From: Flavobacteriales bacterium
GTDB lineage: Bacteria > Bacteroidota > Bacteroidia > Flavobacteriales > BACL11
DNA: 25,501 nucleotides
NCBI GenBank assembly: GCA_018695965.1
Contig: JABHQB010000129.1
Coordinates: 1-25,501 of the forward strand
Direction of reading: 5' to 3'
In this document: positions 1 through 6,437 of the stretch, one piece after another
Position numbering within the stretch: the stretch's first letter is position 1
Layout: each line of letters opens with the position of its first letter
Made by a program: the position numbers and the translations under genes
Notes under the pieces: model-generated
Database searches by the model: none
Told to the model about the DNA's origin: nothing
The model's input: the letters and a program-made list of their open reading frames with translations, nothing else

Positions 1-302
1 ATTAAAAGTCCATCTTTTGTAATTCCGGCATTATTTACCAATACATCAATGGATCCAAATTCCTTTAACACTTTCTCTGCTAATTTTTGTGAGGCCTCAT
101 AATCTGACGCGTCTGATTTGTACCCTTTTACTTTACATCCATTTGAAGAAAGTTCCTTCTCTAAATATTTTGCTTCTTTCTCTGAAGAACGATATGTAAA
201 TGCAATGTTTGCTCCATGTCGTGCAAATACTTCTGCAATTCCTTTACCAATACCTCTACTAGCTCCAGTAATAATTACAGTCTTTCCTTCTAATAAGTTC
301 AT
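1..302 (-). CDS. fabG: 3-oxoacyl-ACP reductase FabG, N-terminal 100 residues
   Basis: Partial gene; the 3' end lies beyond the left edge. Translating from the ATG at 302 gives MNLLEGKTVIITGASRGIGK, the Rossmann-fold start of a classical short-chain dehydrogenase with the TGxxxGxG cofactor loop (TGASRGIG, residues 12-19). Near the edge it reads VLVNNAGITKDGLL, the NNAG structural motif followed by the ITKDxLL string typical of FabG. FabG reduces 3-oxoacyl-ACP with NADPH in the fatty-acid elongation cycle in the cytoplasm. The catalytic Ser/Tyr/Lys lie outside the window and cannot be checked. The gene follows sucD on the same strand after 73 bases that contain their own promoter box, so it need not depend on sucD transcription. 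Another acyl-CoA or sugar SDR is possible, but the ITKDGLL string favours FabG. Confidence 0.85.
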   Translation of the reverse strand, partial: MNLLEGKTVIITGASRGIGKGIAEVFARHGANIAFTYRSSEKEAKYLEKELSSNGCKVKGYKSDASDYEASQKLAEKVLKEFGSIDVLVNNAGITKDGLL

Positions 303-321
303 TTTAATATATTTTAAGATT

Positions 322-329
322 CAAAGATA
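322..329 (-). promoter_or_regulatory. -7 box of the fabG promoter
   Basis: On the minus strand this reads TATCTTTG, a perfect match to the Bacteroidetes TAnnTTTG -7 element, 20 bases before the fabG ATG. No convincing -33 TTG is visible at 18-21 bases upstream. Confidence 0.5.
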
Positions 330-375
330 AAAAATCCAAATACAATATAGATAGATTATCTTTTCTTATTCGAAA

Positions 376-1254
376 TTAAACAGAAACTCCCATTTCCTCT
401 GCCATTAGTTTTCCTATTTCAGCAGGAGATTCGGCAACAGTTATACCACATTCTCTCAAAATAGCCATTTTAGCTTCTGCAGTATCATCCTTACCTCCTA
501 CAATTGCTCCAGCATGCCCCATGGTTCTTCCAGCAGGAGCTGTTTGTCCGGCAATAAAACCAACTACAGGTTTTGTTCCATTCTCTTTAATCCATTTAGC
601 AGCATCCGCTTCTAATTGTCCTCCAATTTCACCAATCATAATAATACCATCAGTTTCAGGATCATTCATAAATAATTCAACTGCATCTTTTGTTGTTGTA
701 CCTATAATAGGATCTCCTCCTATACCAATAGCTGTAGAAATTCCCATTCCTGCTTTTACCACTTGATCAGCTGCTTCATAGGTCAGTGTACCTGATTTTG
801 AAACTACACCTATCCTACCCTTTTTGAAGACAAATCCTGGCATAATACCACATTTTGCTTCATTTGGAGTGATAACACCTGGACAGTTAGGTCCTACCAA
901 AGTACAATCTTTATCAGATAAATATTCTTTTACCGTTATCATATCTTTTGTTGGAATTCCTTCTGTAATACAGATAACAATCTTAATTCCTGCTTCAGCA
1001 GCTTCCATTACTGCATCTGCAGCAAATGCTGGTGGCACAAAAATTAAAGAGGTATTAGCTCCTGCTTTTTCTACTGCTTCTGACACAGTATTAAACACAG
1101 GTCTTTCTAAGTGAGTTTGACCTCCTTTTCCAGGAGTAACTCCGCCTACAACATTTGTTCCATAATCAATCATTTGCCCTGCATGAAAAGTACCTTCAGA
1201 ACCTGTAAATCCTTGAACAATTACTTTTGAATCTTTATTAACTAATACACTCAT
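376..1254 (-). CDS. sucD: Succinyl-CoA synthetase (ADP/GDP-forming), alpha subunit
   Basis: Full-length 292-residue protein. With the beta subunit (SucC, not in this window) it converts succinyl-CoA, phosphate and NDP to succinate, CoA and NTP in the TCA cycle. Visible signatures: an N-terminal CoA-binding Rossmann domain (VQGFTGSEGTFHAGQMIDYG), the GPNCPGVI segment, and the ligase active-site stretch GRTMGHAGAIVGG. In that stretch His247 is the residue that becomes phosphorylated by analogy with E. coli His246. Length and motifs are normal for the family. It is transcribed away from mnmE, with a well-formed promoter in the 79-base spacer. Having sucD without sucC beside it is common in Bacteroidetes, as far as I recall. 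Confidence 0.97.
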   Translation of the reverse strand: MSVLVNKDSKVIVQGFTGSEGTFHAGQMIDYGTNVVGGVTPGKGGQTHLERPVFNTVSEAVEKAGANTSLIFVPPAFAADAVMEAAEAGIKIVICITEGIPTKDMITVKEYLSDKDCTLVGPNCPGVITPNEAKCGIMPGFVFKKGRIGVVSKSGTLTYEAADQVVKAGMGISTAIGIGGDPIIGTTTKDAVELFMNDPETDGIIMIGEIGGQLEADAAKWIKENGTKPVVGFIAGQTAPAGRTMGHAGAIVGGKDDTAEAKMAILRECGITVAESPAEIGKLMAEEMGVSV

Positions 1255-1281
1255 TATTTATTTCTTTGTTAAATTGGTTTG

Positions 1282-1311
1282 CAAAACTACTACAAAATAG
1301 TATTTTACAAA
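1282..1311 (-). promoter_or_regulatory. sucD promoter (-33 TTTG, -7 TAGTTTTG)
   Basis: Read on the minus strand, TTTG (1308-1311) is followed after 18 bases by TAGTTTTG (1282-1289). This matches the Bacteroidetes -33/-7 arrangement. The -7 box ends 27 bases before the sucD ATG, leaving room for a leader of about 20 bases. Confidence 0.6.
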
Positions 1312-1321
1312 GGATTTTAAA

Positions 1322-1329
1322 TACTTTTG
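1322..1329 (+). promoter_or_regulatory. -7 box directly in front of mnmE
   Basis: TACTTTTG fits TAnnTTTG and ends only four bases before the mnmE ATG. Used as a promoter, it would start transcription at or next to the start codon and give a leaderless or near-leaderless mRNA. No TTTG is seen at the -33 distance (only a TTTT run around 1303), so the call is moderate. Confidence 0.4.
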
Positions 1330-1333
1330 CAAA

Positions 1334-2686
1334 ATGAATTATTTTAATCCAGAAGATACTATTTGTGCCATCACCACTGGTGGAGGGATGAGTGCAATTG
1401 CTATAATTAGAATCTCTGGTAGCAAAGCAATTAAAATTACAAACTCTGTGTTTAATAAGGAAATTGCTGAAAGCAAAACTCATACTTTACATTTTGGTAA
1501 TTTCATTCATGAGAAAGAAGTAGTTGATGAAGTATTAGTAAGCGTTTTCAGAGGCAGTAAATCATTTACTGGAGAAGAAAGCATTGAGATTTCTTGCCAT
1601 GGATCTATATATATACAAAATAAAATAATTCAAATATTAATTAAAAACGGATGTAGATTAGCAACTGCCGGAGAATTTAGTATGAGAGCTTTTAAAAATG
1701 GAAAGTTAGATCTGACACAAGCTGAATCAGTGGCAGATTTAATAGAATCGGAAAGTGAAGCAGCTCATAAAACCGCATTAAATCAGTTGAAAGGAGGTGT
1801 GTCTGGCAAATTAAAAGAACTCAGATCTCAGCTTATCGATTTTGCTTCTTTAATAGAATTAGAACTAGATTTTTCAGAAGAAGATGTGGAATTTGCTGAT
1901 CGCGAAAAGTTTAATGATTTACTAAAAAATATAAAATCAGAATTAGAAAAATTAATACAATCTTTTAAGTTAGGAAACTCTATAAAAAATGGAATTCCTG
2001 TTACAATTTTAGGAGCTCCAAATGTTGGAAAGTCTACTCTGTTAAATTGTTTACTTAATGAAGACAAAGCTATTGTATCAGACATAGCAGGAACTACAAG
2101 AGATGCTATTGAAGACACTTTAATAATTGAGGGGTATAACTTCCGTTTTATTGATACTGCAGGAATTAGAAAAACAACTGACACAATTGAGAATTTAGGA
2201 ATAGAAAAGACATTAGAAAAGGCTAATAAATCAGAGATTATCCTTTTTACAATAGATGCGAGCCAAGAATTAGAATCACAAATTATGGAACTCAATAAAG
2301 TGAGAAAAGATAATAGAGAAAAGATTCTAGTTATTGTAAATAAAATTGATGTTTCTGATATTGACTTAAAGGAAGATTATATTGCAATTTCCGCAAAAAA
2401 TGGAGAGGGAATATCTGCATTACAAAACAAACTTCTCAACTTTATAAATACTGAGAAAATATCGGAAAACGATAGTATTGTAAGTAACCTCCGTCATTAT
2501 GAACAATTACAACTTACACTTCATGAAATTAATAGTATAATAAATGGTATGCAAAATAATATTTCTGGAGATTTACTCTCAATAAATATCCGACAAGCTC
2601 TTTTCCATTTAGGAAGTATTACTGGAGAAGTAACTACTGATGATTTACTTGGAAATATATTTGGAAAATTCTGTATCGGAAAGTGA
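1334..2686 (+). CDS. mnmE: tRNA uridine-5-carboxymethylaminomethyl modification GTPase MnmE
   Basis: Complete 450-residue protein. MnmE works with MnmG to build the (carboxymethyl)aminomethyl group on the wobble uridine (U34) of certain tRNAs, using a folate one-carbon donor. The N-terminal domain starts DTICAITTGGGMSAIAIIRISG, the usual TrmE/folate-binding start. The helical domain is interrupted by a G domain with G1 GAPNVGKST (residues 227-235), the G2 loop AGTTRD, G3 DTAG and G4 NKID. The protein ends in FCIGK, the conserved C-terminal motif whose cysteine is essential in E. coli. All key motifs are intact and the length is normal. It is divergent from sucD and convergent with the acyltransferase gene, from which a hairpin separates it. 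Confidence 0.97.
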   Translation: MNYFNPEDTICAITTGGGMSAIAIIRISGSKAIKITNSVFNKEIAESKTHTLHFGNFIHEKEVVDEVLVSVFRGSKSFTGEESIEISCHGSIYIQNKIIQILIKNGCRLATAGEFSMRAFKNGKLDLTQAESVADLIESESEAAHKTALNQLKGGVSGKLKELRSQLIDFASLIELELDFSEEDVEFADREKFNDLLKNIKSELEKLIQSFKLGNSIKNGIPVTILGAPNVGKSTLLNCLLNEDKAIVSDIAGTTRDAIEDTLIIEGYNFRFIDTAGIRKTTDTIENLGIEKTLEKANKSEIILFTIDASQELESQIMELNKVRKDNREKILVIVNKIDVSDIDLKEDYIAISAKNGEGISALQNKLLNFINTEKISENDSIVSNLRHYEQLQLTLHEINSIINGMQNNISGDLLSINIRQALFHLGSITGEVTTDDLLGNIFGKFCIGK

Positions 2687-2714
2687 TGTTATTTGCACCT
2701 CTAATCAATCTATT

Positions 2715-2746
2715 AAAACAAACTTAAAAAATTGAGTGGGTTTTTT
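2715..2746. terminator. Bidirectional terminator between mnmE and the acyltransferase gene
   Basis: AAAAC (2715-2719) pairs with GTTTT (2740-2744), and ACTTAA (2722-2727) with TTGAGT (2732-2737), with an AA/GG internal mismatch and an AAAA loop. A T-run follows on the plus strand and the A-rich 5' side gives a T-run on the minus strand. Its 3' half, TTGAGTGGGTTTTT, is identical to the 3' half of the terminators at 5.8 and 6.4 kb, so it looks like a diverged relative. Confidence 0.55.
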
Positions 2747-3380
2747 ATTCAACTAATAATTTTACTTTATGAATTGCTTTTTCTGCCTCATTAATAATAT
2801 CTTCCAAATCAAAAGAATCAAAATTAATCGAATCTCCAAATATTATTCTACAATTGTATGGCAAAATTAAATTCTTTCCTTTAGGTAAAGTTTTATGTAA
2901 TCCATCTAAATAAACCGGAATTACATCTACAGTTGGATTTTGTTTTACTAAATACCCTACACCTTTTTTAAAATCTGTCATAACTCCAGGGACCCCTCTT
3001 GATCCTTCAGGGTAAATGATAATTGATCTTCCTTGTTTTAATAAATTACTCATCACTTCAATAGGATCAACATCTTCATCAGAATTAGCTTTTTTCCTTG
3101 GAATTAAAGTTGCATTAACCATGTATCTCATTAATATTTCCTTAAATCTACTACCACCAAAAAAATCTTCAGCTGCAACAGGATGTACTCTATGTATATA
3201 TCTGGATGGTATAGCACTCATAATTGCCATTGTATCCATATGGCTATTATGATTTGCTATTAAAATGAATTGTTTCTTTTTTCTAAGAATTTGTTGATTA
3301 TAATACTTTAATCCTATAATAATTTTAAGGAAATTTCTCCAAAAAATAGTGTATGTTATTATAAGGATTAACTTTTTCAT
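2745..3380 (-). CDS. 1-acylglycerol-3-phosphate acyltransferase-like protein (PlsC family)
   Basis: The 211-residue protein belongs to the lysophospholipid acyltransferase family, which moves a fatty acyl group onto a glycerolipid or related acceptor at the inner membrane. A hydrophobic N-terminus (about residues 3-22) should sit in the membrane. The catalytic NHxSHxD box is intact (NHNSHMD, His44 to Asp49). The acceptor-phosphate motif PEGSR is at 124-128, a usual variant of PEGTR. The start codon directly follows the TAA of the CdsA-like gene with no spacer, so translation is probably coupled. It is the last gene of the lipid operon. The acceptor cannot be read from sequence. A housekeeping PlsC role is possible, but the operon suggests a dedicated lipid pathway. 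Confidence 0.88.
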   Translation of the reverse strand: MKKLILIITYTIFWRNFLKIIIGLKYYNQQILRKKKQFILIANHNSHMDTMAIMSAIPSRYIHRVHPVAAEDFFGGSRFKEILMRYMVNATLIPRKKANSDEDVDPIEVMSNLLKQGRSIIIYPEGSRGVPGVMTDFKKGVGYLVKQNPTVDVIPVYLDGLHKTLPKGKNLILPYNCRIIFGDSINFDSFDLEDIINEAEKAIHKVKLLVE

Positions 3381-4334
3381 TTATACAATAACCAAAAAGT
3401 AGATTAGATGAAAGAACGGTGAGGATGTTGTAGATAGGCTGTCAATTCTATCCAAAAATCCACCATGCCCAGGAATAGAATCACCCATATCTTTTACTCC
3501 AAAATCTCTTTTTACAGCAGAAATAATAGCATCTCCCATAAATCCAAGAATTGATATACAAAAACTAACTAATATTAGTTGCCAGGAATTTAATGGCGTT
3601 AGAAACCCCATGTAATATCCAATAATAGTTGTAGATATTACTCCGCCTATAAATCCTTCCCATGTTTTATTTGGACTAACTTTTGGTAGAATTTTATGTT
3701 TCCCAAAAATCTTACCAAACACAAATTGCATAATATCATTTGCTTCAGTAATAAATATTAGAAATAGTAAAAGTGCTTTCCCTGATATATTACCATCATT
3801 CATTTCCGGAAAACTAATTAGTAATGCTAAATGACTGATTCCAAAAACTCCTAACATTAATGAAGTTGGTAAGATGCACATTGAACGAATAATATCATCA
3901 GTATCTCCTGATAAAACTAATAGAAACGGAATAATAATAAACATAAAAACAGGAATGAAAATTAAAAACATTGTATACCAACCCTGATAAGCAAAATAAT
4001 ATTGAATAGGTATTGATAAATAGCATGCTACAAGTGTGGTTCTGTCAGCATCACGCAATTTTAATAAAGTATACACCTCTCTTAAAGTAAAAAATGATAA
4101 AAAAGCTAATCCTATATAAGTAATAATAGGATTGACTATTGATGCAAAAAGAAAAACAAAACACATCCCCCACCAAGATCTTGTTCTTAATGTCATCTCA
4201 CTTACTAATTTACTTGGCTTCAACTTATTCCATATCCAAAAGGTTGTTGTTGCAATTACTAATATTGATAAGATAATTGCAATAACCCACTGAATCTGGG
4301 CATGTAAATCAATGTTACTTATTATTTTTTCCAT
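3381..4334 (-). CDS. Phosphatidate cytidylyltransferase-like membrane protein (CdsA/YnbB type)
   Basis: This 317-residue polytopic membrane protein activates a phosphatidic acid-like lipid with CTP, giving a CDP-lipid and pyrophosphate. The C-terminal CDS signature is intact (residues 272-298): SAVKR, then KDMGDSIPGHGG with His290, then DRID. An upstream NKTWEGFIGG segment is also typical of the family. Several hydrophobic segments are visible, the first at about residues 14-33. It overlaps the end of the preceding CDP-alcohol phosphatidyltransferase gene by 20 bases and abuts the acyltransferase gene. The CDP-lipid it makes is therefore most simply the substrate of its neighbour. The long N-terminal region and the neighbourhood recall E. 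coli YnbB more than housekeeping CdsA; this is my inference from memory. Confidence 0.9.
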   Translation of the reverse strand: MEKIISNIDLHAQIQWVIAIILSILVIATTTFWIWNKLKPSKLVSEMTLRTRSWWGMCFVFLFASIVNPIITYIGLAFLSFFTLREVYTLLKLRDADRTTLVACYLSIPIQYYFAYQGWYTMFLIFIPVFMFIIIPFLLVLSGDTDDIIRSMCILPTSLMLGVFGISHLALLISFPEMNDGNISGKALLLFLIFITEANDIMQFVFGKIFGKHKILPKVSPNKTWEGFIGGVISTTIIGYYMGFLTPLNSWQLILVSFCISILGFMGDAIISAVKRDFGVKDMGDSIPGHGGFLDRIDSLSTTSSPFFHLIYFLVIV

Positions 4335-4929
4335 TTTTTATAGATTTAGTTAGTCTTATGTAGGAACTGAAAATCATCAATATTGATGAACCTCCAATTA
4401 TATAATTCATATAAGGATCCAAACTGTTTGTAAAATAATATACTATACAGATTACTCCAATCAGGAAAGCTCTATCGCTCTTACCCATAGGTCCGTCATA
4501 CCTTCTTTTTCCAGATATTACTTTTGCTATCAAACCACAGAATTCATTAATTATTGAAAGAAGAATGAAAATGATAGCAATTTCAATACTTAAAGATGAA
4601 AATATAATAAGAGGGAAATAAATTGCAACATCTGAGATTATATCTCCAACTTCATTTAGGATTTCCCCAAGTTTTGATTGAAGATTATAAATACGTGCCA
4701 TCATACCATCAAGTGCGTTTAGCATCATTCTAAGTAATAACCCAAATGCTACAATCAAGAAGTATGAAGATCCATCTGAGGCATTCCAAAAGAAATAAGA
4801 TAATGCAAAAGACAATATAATTGAAAGGATAGTTATAGCATTAGGGCTTATTCCCCATCCTCTTAATAATTTTAAAAGAGGCATCAACAACTGTTGAAAC
4901 TTAGGTTTTATTTTATAAATTGATATCAT
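4315..4929 (-). CDS. CDP-alcohol phosphatidyltransferase with Asn-variant motif (YnbA-like)
   Basis: Integral membrane enzyme of the CDP-alcohol phosphotransferase family, which displaces CMP from a CDP-lipid with an alcohol. The family motif is D-x2-D-G-x2-A-R-x8-G-x3-D-x3-D. Numbering from the upstream ATG at 4980, the protein has N88-A-L-D91-G-x2-A95-R96, then G105-x3-N109-x3-D113, so the first and third Asp are both Asn. I recall the same substitutions in YnbA-like proteins, so this is probably a subfamily trait, not decay. I chose the ATG at 4929 (204 residues). It is preceded by an A-rich stretch and overlaps the previous gene by 17 bases, whereas the ATG at 4980 (221 residues) would overlap by 68. 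The alcohol acceptor is unknown. Confidence 0.85.
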   Translation of the reverse strand: MISIYKIKPKFQQLLMPLLKLLRGWGISPNAITILSIILSFALSYFFWNASDGSSYFLIVAFGLLLRMMLNALDGMMARIYNLQSKLGEILNEVGDIISDVAIYFPLIIFSSLSIEIAIIFILLSIINEFCGLIAKVISGKRRYDGPMGKSDRAFLIGVICIVYYFTNSLDPYMNYIIGGSSILMIFSSYIRLTKSIKNGKNNK

Positions 4930-5716
4930 TCTTTTTAAGTTTTTTAAATGGATCCCAATTGTATTTTTCTCTTTTGGCATTGTCAGAAAATATGCCTTTT
5001 CCCAAAAAGTGAATAATCTCCTGGCCTATAACATCAAATCTTTTGTACATCAAATCATGATCCAAATAAGTGTGCATAAAATCATCAAGATTTCTTTCTA
5101 TCTCTATGGCATTATAGTTATAATCTCCATATCTATCGGATGTTTTTTTGAAAAACCTCATGAATTTTGTTGCTTTATTTTCAATAATTACACCAACAGC
5201 CAAACCATTAGGATCACTTAATGGAATTAATTTTTGTTTACTGAAATCTGAAAGAGCTTTACCATACAATATCCGAGAAATAAATGGTAATTTCTCAGTA
5301 GCAACTCTTGGGGCTCTCTCCTGCGTAGGACTTCTGTCATAAATAATTGTCGTTATCTTACCTTTTCCATTTCTCTCAATATACTGATTTAAAACATGTC
5401 CACCAATTATATAACATAAGAACTTTACTTCTTTATACTCATCTAAATTATTTTTATCATAAAAAGATGAAAAAGTTGATACAGTAAAATCAATTGATCT
5501 TTTATCAACATATTCCGGAATAAATAAGTCGTATCCTTTTCCTTGAAAAAACTCTTGCTGTATCTTTCTATTTTTTTTTGAATCTCCAAATCCATTTAAT
5601 ATTACTAATGCTTGTTGATCAGAAACATTCTTTGATGTGTCAATAATGATTACTTCTTGAGCATATATACTATTAAATAGTAAACAAAAAATTAATGTGT
5701 AAATTAATTTATTCAT
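4913..5716 (-). CDS. Secreted alpha/beta-hydrolase-like protein, nucleophile elbow not canonical
   Basis: The 267-residue protein has an N-terminal signal peptide (MNKLIYTLIFCLLFNSIYAQ), so it is exported. The body looks like an alpha/beta hydrolase: a core strand and oxyanion-type loop (ALVILNGFGDSK), then GYDLFIPEY, then YIIGGHVLNQYI where the GxSxG elbow should be, then IIYDRSPTQERAP. At the elbow I see GGHVLN, with no serine, so ordinary serine hydrolase chemistry is doubtful. A late HDLMY could hold the usual histidine. It is first in the four-gene lipid operon and its end overlaps the next gene by 17 bases. It might bind or process the lipid made by its neighbours. The fold assignment is from pattern alone and is only moderately sure. 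Confidence 0.6.
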   Translation of the reverse strand: MNKLIYTLIFCLLFNSIYAQEVIIIDTSKNVSDQQALVILNGFGDSKKNRKIQQEFFQGKGYDLFIPEYVDKRSIDFTVSTFSSFYDKNNLDEYKEVKFLCYIIGGHVLNQYIERNGKGKITTIIYDRSPTQERAPRVATEKLPFISRILYGKALSDFSKQKLIPLSDPNGLAVGVIIENKATKFMRFFKKTSDRYGDYNYNAIEIERNLDDFMHTYLDHDLMYKRFDVIGQEIIHFLGKGIFSDNAKREKYNWDPFKKLKKNDINL

Positions 5717-5720
5717 GGCA

Positions 5721-5728
5721 CAAACATA
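5721..5728 (-). promoter_or_regulatory. -7 box of the lipid operon
   Basis: On the minus strand it reads TATGTTTG (fits TAnnTTTG), four bases before the ATG at 5716. Transcription would begin about at the start codon. No clear -33 element is visible. Confidence 0.4.
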
Positions 5729-5747
5729 AAGTATAAAAACTAAAGTC

Positions 5748-5835
5748 CTATGCTAAGCATAGTTTTTCAAAAAAGTTCGAAATTAGGACCGTAAGCCCCA
5801 CCAAAAATAAACCCACTCATTTGAGTGGGTTTTTG
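5748..5835. repeat. Mosaic intergenic repeat, copy A
   Basis: Three modules are visible. Module 1 is the palindrome CTATGCTAAGCATAG (5748-5762). Module 2 is AAAAGTTCGAAATTAGGACC followed by GTAAGCCCCACC (5771-5802). Module 3 is the ACCCACTCA/TGAGTGGGT hairpin with flanking T/A runs (5809-5832). From 5771 to 5835 it is almost base-for-base the same as copy B at 6374. Here the right arm of the GGACC hairpin has changed to GCCCC. Confidence 0.8.
5809..5832. terminator. Intrinsic terminator after the HEAT-like gene (bidirectional)
   Basis: ACCCACTCA (5811-5819) and TGAGTGGGT (5822-5830) are perfectly complementary, and two further A-T pairs extend the stem. T-runs follow on both strands. On the minus strand it overlaps the last codons and stop of the HEAT-like gene. 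Confidence 0.8.
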
Positions 5836-6344
5836 TTTGCTTTTTTAAAAATATTACACTTAATACCAGGACTTAAAGTCTTAGTATAATAATCTCCCAA
5901 CAAATAATCTATTTCATTTCTAATATCAGGATATCGTTGAGAAATATTCAGGATTAATAACATTGCATAATATCGTGTCCCTGACTTCAAATTAATATCT
6001 TCCCATAGATTGATACAAATGTCAAGAAGATATCCTTCTTGTTTTTTAGATAATTTAAATTTACTTACTATCTTTAAGAGCTCCCTTTGATGACCTGATT
6101 CCTTGCCTGGTATAGACTTAATTATCTTTAGAATGAAGGAGCTTAATCTTTTATCATCTTTATTTAAAATACGTGTTAATAACCAGGCTGCTCTCCACGA
6201 ATAATCTTTCTCATTATTAATAGCTAAAGCAACTATATTCTTAAAATTAGATTGATCTGAATTTAAGAATACGTTTACTTCTTCACTGTCAATACTACTC
6301 CAACATCTATTATTTTTAAATTTTTTTAATACCTGTATAGACAT
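5817..6344 (-). CDS. HEAT-like helical repeat protein of unknown function
   Basis: I do not recognise a named family. The 175-residue protein has no signal peptide or membrane segment and is almost entirely predicted helical. Amphipathic helix pairs with repeated SWRAAWLLTRIL / SGTRYYAMLLILNIS-type segments are what short HEAT-like or DNA-alkylation-repeat-like proteins look like. It is likely a cytoplasmic protein-binding scaffold. Start choice: an in-frame TTG at 6353 lies inside a TAGTTTTG promoter box, so I use the ATG three codons later. The last residues NPLK and the TGA stop are encoded by one arm of the terminator hairpin. It stands between two copies of the mosaic repeat, downstream of the patatin gene. 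Confidence 0.65.
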   Translation of the reverse strand: MSIQVLKKFKNNRCWSSIDSEEVNVFLNSDQSNFKNIVALAINNEKDYSWRAAWLLTRILNKDDKRLSSFILKIIKSIPGKESGHQRELLKIVSKFKLSKKQEGYLLDICINLWEDINLKSGTRYYAMLLILNISQRYPDIRNEIDYLLGDYYTKTLSPGIKCNIFKKANKNPLK

Positions 6345-6350
6345 AATTAG

Positions 6351-6358
6351 CAAAACTA
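6351..6358 (-). promoter_or_regulatory. -7 box of the HEAT-like gene
   Basis: Minus strand TAGTTTTG, fitting TAnnTTTG. Its last bases form the TTG that could be mistaken for a start codon. It ends six bases before the ATG at 6344, implying a very short or absent leader. Confidence 0.45.
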
Positions 6359-6373
6359 TATAAAAGATTTAAA

Positions 6374-6437
6374 AAAAGTTCGAAATAAGGACCGAGAGGT
6401 CCACCAAAAATAAACCCACTCATTTGAGTGGGTTTTT
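6374..6437. repeat. Mosaic intergenic repeat, copy B
   Basis: Contains module 2 (AAAAGTTCGAAATAAGG, then the hairpin GGACC-GAGA-GGTCC and CACC) and module 3 (the ACCCACTCA hairpin) in the same order and spacing as copy A. It lacks the CTATGC hairpin; the promoter of the HEAT-like gene follows instead. It lies between the patatin stop codon and the next minus-strand gene. Confidence 0.8.
6412..6435. terminator. Intrinsic terminator after the patatin gene (bidirectional)
   Basis: Same perfect hairpin as at 5.8 kb (ACCCACTCA with TGAGTGGGT, extended by A-T pairs, T-runs on both sides). On the minus strand it begins within three bases of the patatin TAA stop. Confidence 0.8.

Noticed and set aside
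521..1114. Plus-strand open frames opposite sucD
   Set aside because: They are antisense shadows of a well-conserved enzyme and carry no domain.
5771..5802. GTTCGAAA in the mosaic repeat as a tRNA T-loop remnant
   Set aside because: No five-base T-stem flanks it, and the GGACC hairpin that follows does not fit a tRNA acceptor arm.
6345..6353. TTG at 6353 as start of the HEAT-like gene
   Set aside because: It lies within the TAGTTTTG promoter box; the ATG at 6344 is a better start.
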